Source of the DNA: Sutcliffiella deserti
GTDB taxonomy: Bacteria > Bacillota > Bacilli > Bacillales > Bacillaceae_I
Reading direction: 5' to 3'
Length of the DNA stretch: 64,000 bases
Assembly (NCBI RefSeq): GCF_020037475.1
Contig: NZ_JAIQDB010000002.1
Span: forward strand, 557,854-621,853
Part shown: positions 61,248 through 64,000 of the stretch, piece after piece
Layout: every line of letters starts with the position of its first letter
Numbering within the stretch: position 1 is the first letter of the stretch
The notes under the pieces: generated by a model
What the model was told of the DNA's origin: nothing
The model's database searches: none
What the model saw: the letters and a program-made list of their open reading frames with translations, nothing else
Made by a program: the position numbers and the translations under genes

Positions 61248-62171
61248 ATGAATCCCTTCAGAGCTATGCTAGGCGCTTCCTTATATGCAACTATGTCGAT
61301 AACGTTTTGGGGAGTTTCTTTTGTCTCTACCAAAGCAGTACTAGATAAACTTGACCCTTTCACCTTACTAGTGGTTCGTTTTGGTATTGGAGCTTTATTC
61401 TTATTTGCCTTGCTTTTAGTAACAAGACAACAGTCTCTAAAGATACCACTACGGTATATTCCCCATCTCATAGTACTTGGAATGCTCGGTGTTTTTGCAC
61501 ATCAGGTCATCCAGGCTACAGCTCTTTTACACATCAATGCTTCTTCTGCAGGGTGGCTTATCTCCTTTTCACCAGTATTTTCAGTTATTCTTTCCATGAT
61601 CTTTCTGCACGAAAAAATGACTCTTCCAAAAGCGGCAGGGGTAATCATCGCGATCTGCGGAGTTCTACTCATTACAACCGCCGGAACAGGGAAAACACTA
61701 GGCTTCTCCTTGAATATTGGCCATTTCTTGATGATACTGAGCACACTCAACTGGGCAATCTACTCTGTTCTTCTAAAAAAGCTAAGCATTCCTCTGCCAG
61801 CTCTTGTGCTCACTTTCTATATGAGCTTACTTGGCTTTATTCTCACTCTGCCGTTTCTGTTTCAAAACAAAGGCTGGGAGAAAATCTCACATCTAACCAC
61901 CATAGAATGGACCCACCTTATCTTCCTTGGTGTCTTTGTGTCCGGTATTGCCTATTGGTATTGGGCCAAAGCACTCGAGGTTCTCGAAGCCTCACAGGTT
62001 TCCGTGTTTTTGTATCTAGAGCCAATTTCCACCCTGATTGCTGCAGTTTTAATGCTACATGAAAGAGTAATTTATACTAGCGTTGTTGGTGGAATTATTA
62101 TTATCATTGGGGTTGTAGTTGTAAACGGACAGCTTGTAGCCTTAATGAATCGTTTGGTTTGGAGAAGGTGA
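61248..62171 (+). CDS. EamA/DMT-family transporter
   Basis: A 307-residue drug/metabolite-type transporter with ten predicted membrane spans in two EamA repeats (~8-145 and ~160-295). FWGVSFVSTKAVLDKLDPF and SFSPVFSVILSMIFLHEK (~first repeat) and FLYLEPISTLIAAVLMLHER (second) are the usual signatures. Probably exports an amino acid or metabolite. GAAAGG lies 12 bases before the ATG. Confidence 0.88.
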   Translation: MNPFRAMLGASLYATMSITFWGVSFVSTKAVLDKLDPFTLLVVRFGIGALFLFALLLVTRQQSLKIPLRYIPHLIVLGMLGVFAHQVIQATALLHINASSAGWLISFSPVFSVILSMIFLHEKMTLPKAAGVIIAICGVLLITTAGTGKTLGFSLNIGHFLMILSTLNWAIYSVLLKKLSIPLPALVLTFYMSLLGFILTLPFLFQNKGWEKISHLTTIEWTHLIFLGVFVSGIAYWYWAKALEVLEASQVSVFLYLEPISTLIAAVLMLHERVIYTSVVGGIIIIIGVVVVNGQLVALMNRLVWRR

Positions 62172-62203
62172 TATAGAGGAAGACTTTTTTAAAAATAGGC
62201 GAC

Positions 62204-62239
62204 AAAAAACCCTTGGAATCTAGATTCCAAGGGTTTTTT
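62204..62239. terminator. perfect palindromic terminator
   Basis: AAAAAACCCTTGGAATCT is followed immediately by its own reverse complement, giving an 18-bp stem with A/T runs at both sides. Confidence 0.88.
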
Positions 62240-62246
62240 GTAAGTA

Positions 62247-62288
62247 TGGAACATAGCGGGATCGAACCGCTGACCTCTATGCTGCCAG
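62247..62288 (-). pseudogene. 3' fragment of tRNA-Ala(GGC)
   Basis: On the minus strand, 42 bases correspond to the 3' half of tRNA-Ala: anticodon loop CTGGCAG (anticodon GGC), the 3' arm of the anticodon stem CATAG, variable AGGTC, a perfect T arm (AGCGG-TTCGATC-CCGCT) and acceptor end ATGTTCCA. The 5' half is absent; the sequence upstream does not pair. This is what an integrating element leaves when it uses a tRNA 3' end as attachment site, or a partial duplicate. The rest of the 62289-62545 gap has no gene I can support. Confidence 0.78.
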
Positions 62289-62545
62289 TGAAACTTAATT
62301 ATTACTCATGGGCTCATAGGAGACTAATTTATTATAAGTGTGCTCATGCCAATTTACTAGATAGAGTAAATAGAAAAAGTCTGAAAGTTATGAATACTAT
62401 TAATTGGTTTTAAATCGTCATCAATGGTTCCCACTTTTTTTTAAAAAAATAGCCTAAATCTGTTTTATAAAGGCGTATATACAAGCAAAAAGGAAACATC
62501 AACATTAAATATAAATATATAACTATTTTTATGGAGGAATAATCT

Positions 62546-63772
62546 ATGAGTTTGTATGTTGAGTATTGTGACTACAGTTCTAAGTACGGCGCTAAAAATA
62601 AAAAATGTAGTTGTTCTAAATGTTGTAAAAAGCCGTGTCCAATTTGTCCGCCTGGGCCACCAGGGCCAGCAGGACCACAAGGACCTGTTGGACCACAGGG
62701 GCCGGCAGGTGGGCCACCAGGGCCACCAGGGCCAGCAGGACCACAAGGGCCAACAGGAGCACAAGGGCCAGCAGGAGCACAGGGAGCAACAGGAGCACAA
62801 GGGCCGGCAGGAGTACAAGGACCAGCAGGACCAGCAGGAGCAACCGGAGCACAAGGAGAAGCAGGACCAGCAGGACCAGCAGGAGCACCCGGAGCACAAG
62901 GAGTAGCAGGACCCGCAGGACCAACAGGAGCACAAGGGCCTGCGGGACCAGCAGGAGCAACCGGAGCACACGGAGTAGCAGGACCAGCAGGACCAACAGG
63001 AGCACCAGGGCCAGCGGGACCAGCAGGAGCAACCGGAGCACAAGGAGTAGCAGGACCAGCAGGACCAACAGGAGCACAAGGGCCAGCGGGACCAGCAGGA
63101 GCAACCGGAGCACAAGGAGTAGCAGGACCAGCAGGACCAACAGGAGCACAAGGGCCAGCGGGACCAGCAGGAGCAACCGGAGCACAAGGGCCAGCGGGAC
63201 CGACCGGAGCACAAGGAATAGCAGGACCAGCGGGACCAGCAGGAGCAACCGGAGCACAAGGGCCAGCCGGACCACAGGGAGCAACCGGAGCACAAGGGCC
63301 AGCGGGACCACAGGGAGCAACCGGAGCACAAGGCCCAATTGGACCTCAAGGGCCAGCAGGTGGGTTGTCCCAATATGGATATATATACAACTTTACTCCT
63401 CAAACTGTAGCAATTGAGGCTCCAGTACTTTTTGATTCAAATGGAGTAATTACACCAGGAATAATTCATACTCCAGGCACCGCTACCATCCAGGTTGTAG
63501 ACCAAGGTGACTACGAGGTTACATTCTCTGTGTCAGGTACAGAACCAAACCAATTTGCATTGTTTTTAAATGGGGCTCCTCTTCCGCAAACAGTCTACGG
63601 TTCAGGCGCCGGTACACAACAAAATGATGGGCAGGCTATTCTTACACTAGGAGCAGGCGATGTTTTGACCCTTCATAATCATTCATCAGCAGCAGCAGTT
63701 GGCCTAGCTTCTCTTATAGGAGGCACTCAGCCGGTCGTAAATGCTTCGATTGTCATAAAAAAATTAAGTTAG
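62546..63772 (+). CDS. collagen-like protein with BclA-type C-terminal domain
   Basis: A 408-residue protein probably exposed on the spore surface. The first ~35 residues are Cys-rich ([16 protein letters not shown]). Gly-X-Y triplets then run from about residue 36 to 272, dominated by GPAGPAG and GATGAQG. The C-terminal ~135 residues ([20 protein letters not shown] to [10 protein letters not shown]) match the trimerising BclA C-terminal jelly-roll of exosporium glycoproteins. No usual exosporium-targeting leader is evident. TGGAGGA precedes the ATG. Confidence 0.87.
   Translation: MSLYVEYCDYSSKYGAKNKKCSCSKCCKKPCPICPPGPPGPAGPQGPVGPQGPAGGPPGPPGPAGPQGPTGAQGPAGAQGATGAQGPAGVQGPAGPAGATGAQGEAGPAGPAGAPGAQGVAGPAGPTGAQGPAGPAGATGAHGVAGPAGPTGAPGPAGPAGATGAQGVAGPAGPTGAQGPAGPAGATGAQGVAGPAGPTGAQGPAGPAGATGAQGPAGPTGAQGIAGPAGPAGATGAQGPAGPQGATGAQGPAGPQGATGAQGPIGPQGPAGGLSQYGYIYNFTPQTVAIEAPVLFDSNGVITPGIIHTPGTATIQVVDQGDYEVTFSVSGTEPNQFALFLNGAPLPQTVYGSGAGTQQNDGQAILTLGAGDVLTLHNHSSAAAVGLASLIGGTQPVVNASIVIKKLS
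62900..63187 (+). repeat. four 72-bp units coding for a 24-residue collagen repeat
   Basis: Codons for [20 protein letters not shown] plus TGAQ recur four times in frame with few substitutions (H for Q, P for Q). Such arrays vary in number between strains by slippage. Confidence 0.85.
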
Positions 63773-63796
63773 CTTTGGAAACCTGTTTTAATTTTA

Positions 63797-63980
63797 GGCT
63801 CTGTTAAAGATGAGGGTAGATAATAGTACTTCTCAAGCGTAGATTGGAGCAAAAGGCGGAGACTCCAACGGGCGATAGCGGAATACTTGCGACCCCGCAG
63901 GCACAGCCGAGGAGGCTCCAACACCGCCCCGTGGAACGCGTAGCCTTTTGCGGAAATCAACCGTGGCGTTTAACATAGCC
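63797..63980 (+). repeat. GC-rich repeat with complete MITE-type ends
   Basis: The clearest full element: TTAGGCTCTGTTAAAG at the left and GTTTAACATAGCCTAA at the right are near-perfect inverted repeats of about 16 bp enclosing the GATTGGAGCAAAAGGCGG palindrome. It occupies the window's end after the collagen-like gene. Confidence 0.88.
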
Positions 63981-64000
63981 TAATTTTTATTATGAAGAAT

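Noticed and set aside
62213..62413. Short plus-strand frame containing the peptide SGIEPLTSMLP
   Set aside because: It is translation of the antisense of a tRNA fragment.
62465..63403. Long minus-strand frame of about 312 codons
   Set aside because: It is antisense to the Gly-X-Y repeats and consists of Cys/Ser/Trp repeats forced by the GC-rich codons of the collagen-like gene; no ribosome site.

Overview
The window is a chromosomal segment of a low-GC, endospore-forming member of the Bacillaceae. Evidence for this is a kapB/kapD pair, an H-type SASP gene, a collagen-like spore-surface protein, a Mistic/YugO pair, a Lia stress operon, a class IV PHA synthase and a gene order (yuxO, yuxJ, kapD, kapB, patB, yugE, yugF, alaR, alaT, yugI, yuzA, yugJ, pgi, yugN, yugO, mstX) that recalls the yug/yux region of Bacillus subtilis. 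It is not B. subtilis itself: kinB is missing from its usual place, the mrp operon sits in a different position, and the DNA is full of short dispersed repeats.

Layout. 1-10.7 kb: a pectin/galacturonate catabolic operon (partial Gfo/Idh/MocA oxidoreductase, YesL-type membrane protein, kduD, kduI, kdgK, uxaA, uxaB, uxaC, kdgA, CE12 acetylesterase). Unsaturated uronates enter through KduI and KduD, D-galacturonate through UxaC, UxaB and UxaA. Both reach 2-keto-3-deoxygluconate, which KdgK and KdgA convert to pyruvate and glyceraldehyde 3-phosphate. 10.8-14.2 kb: a putative spore-associated protein, an SDR, a SIMPL-domain protein, an ArsR regulator with a divergent 28-codon ORF, and a YuxO-type thioesterase. 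14.6-17.8 kb: an AT-rich accessory island of four small genes (DUF4262, unknown, SUFU-like, membrane protein). Each gene is separated from the next by a related CTAACG-type site, and the whole is bracketed by a 25-bp inverted repeat. 18.1-31.1 kb: the yux/yug block. 31.2-37.0 kb: the seven-gene Mrp antiporter operon on the minus strand. 37.2-43.1 kb: pgi, yugN, yugO-mstX, sspH, small genes and a cold-shock gene. 43.1-44.4 kb: a gene-free, extremely G/T-rich tandem-repeat block. 44.5-47.4 kb: a PHA synthesis operon. 47.6-52.7 kb: metallophosphoesterase, dbpA, a repetitive DUF6944-type protein, ispA. 53.0-56.7 kb: liaI-like, liaH, liaF, liaS, liaR. 56.8-64 kb: an RNA methyltransferase-like gene, an amidase lipoprotein, chaB-like, glutaredoxin, adhB-like, an EamA transporter, a tRNA-Ala(GGC) fragment and a collagen-like gene.

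Repeats are the dominant unusual feature. Three copies of a ~185-bp MITE-like element, two with visible 6-bp AT-rich duplications, each end just upstream of a gene's Shine-Dalgarno sequence. At least ten copies or remnants of a ~130-185-bp GC-rich palindromic repeat lie between genes. One of these supplies the stop codon of the liaI-like gene, and another has been split by a second insertion. No complete tRNA, rRNA or CRISPR array was seen. Gene names rest on sequence motifs and remembered family members; no database search was possible.
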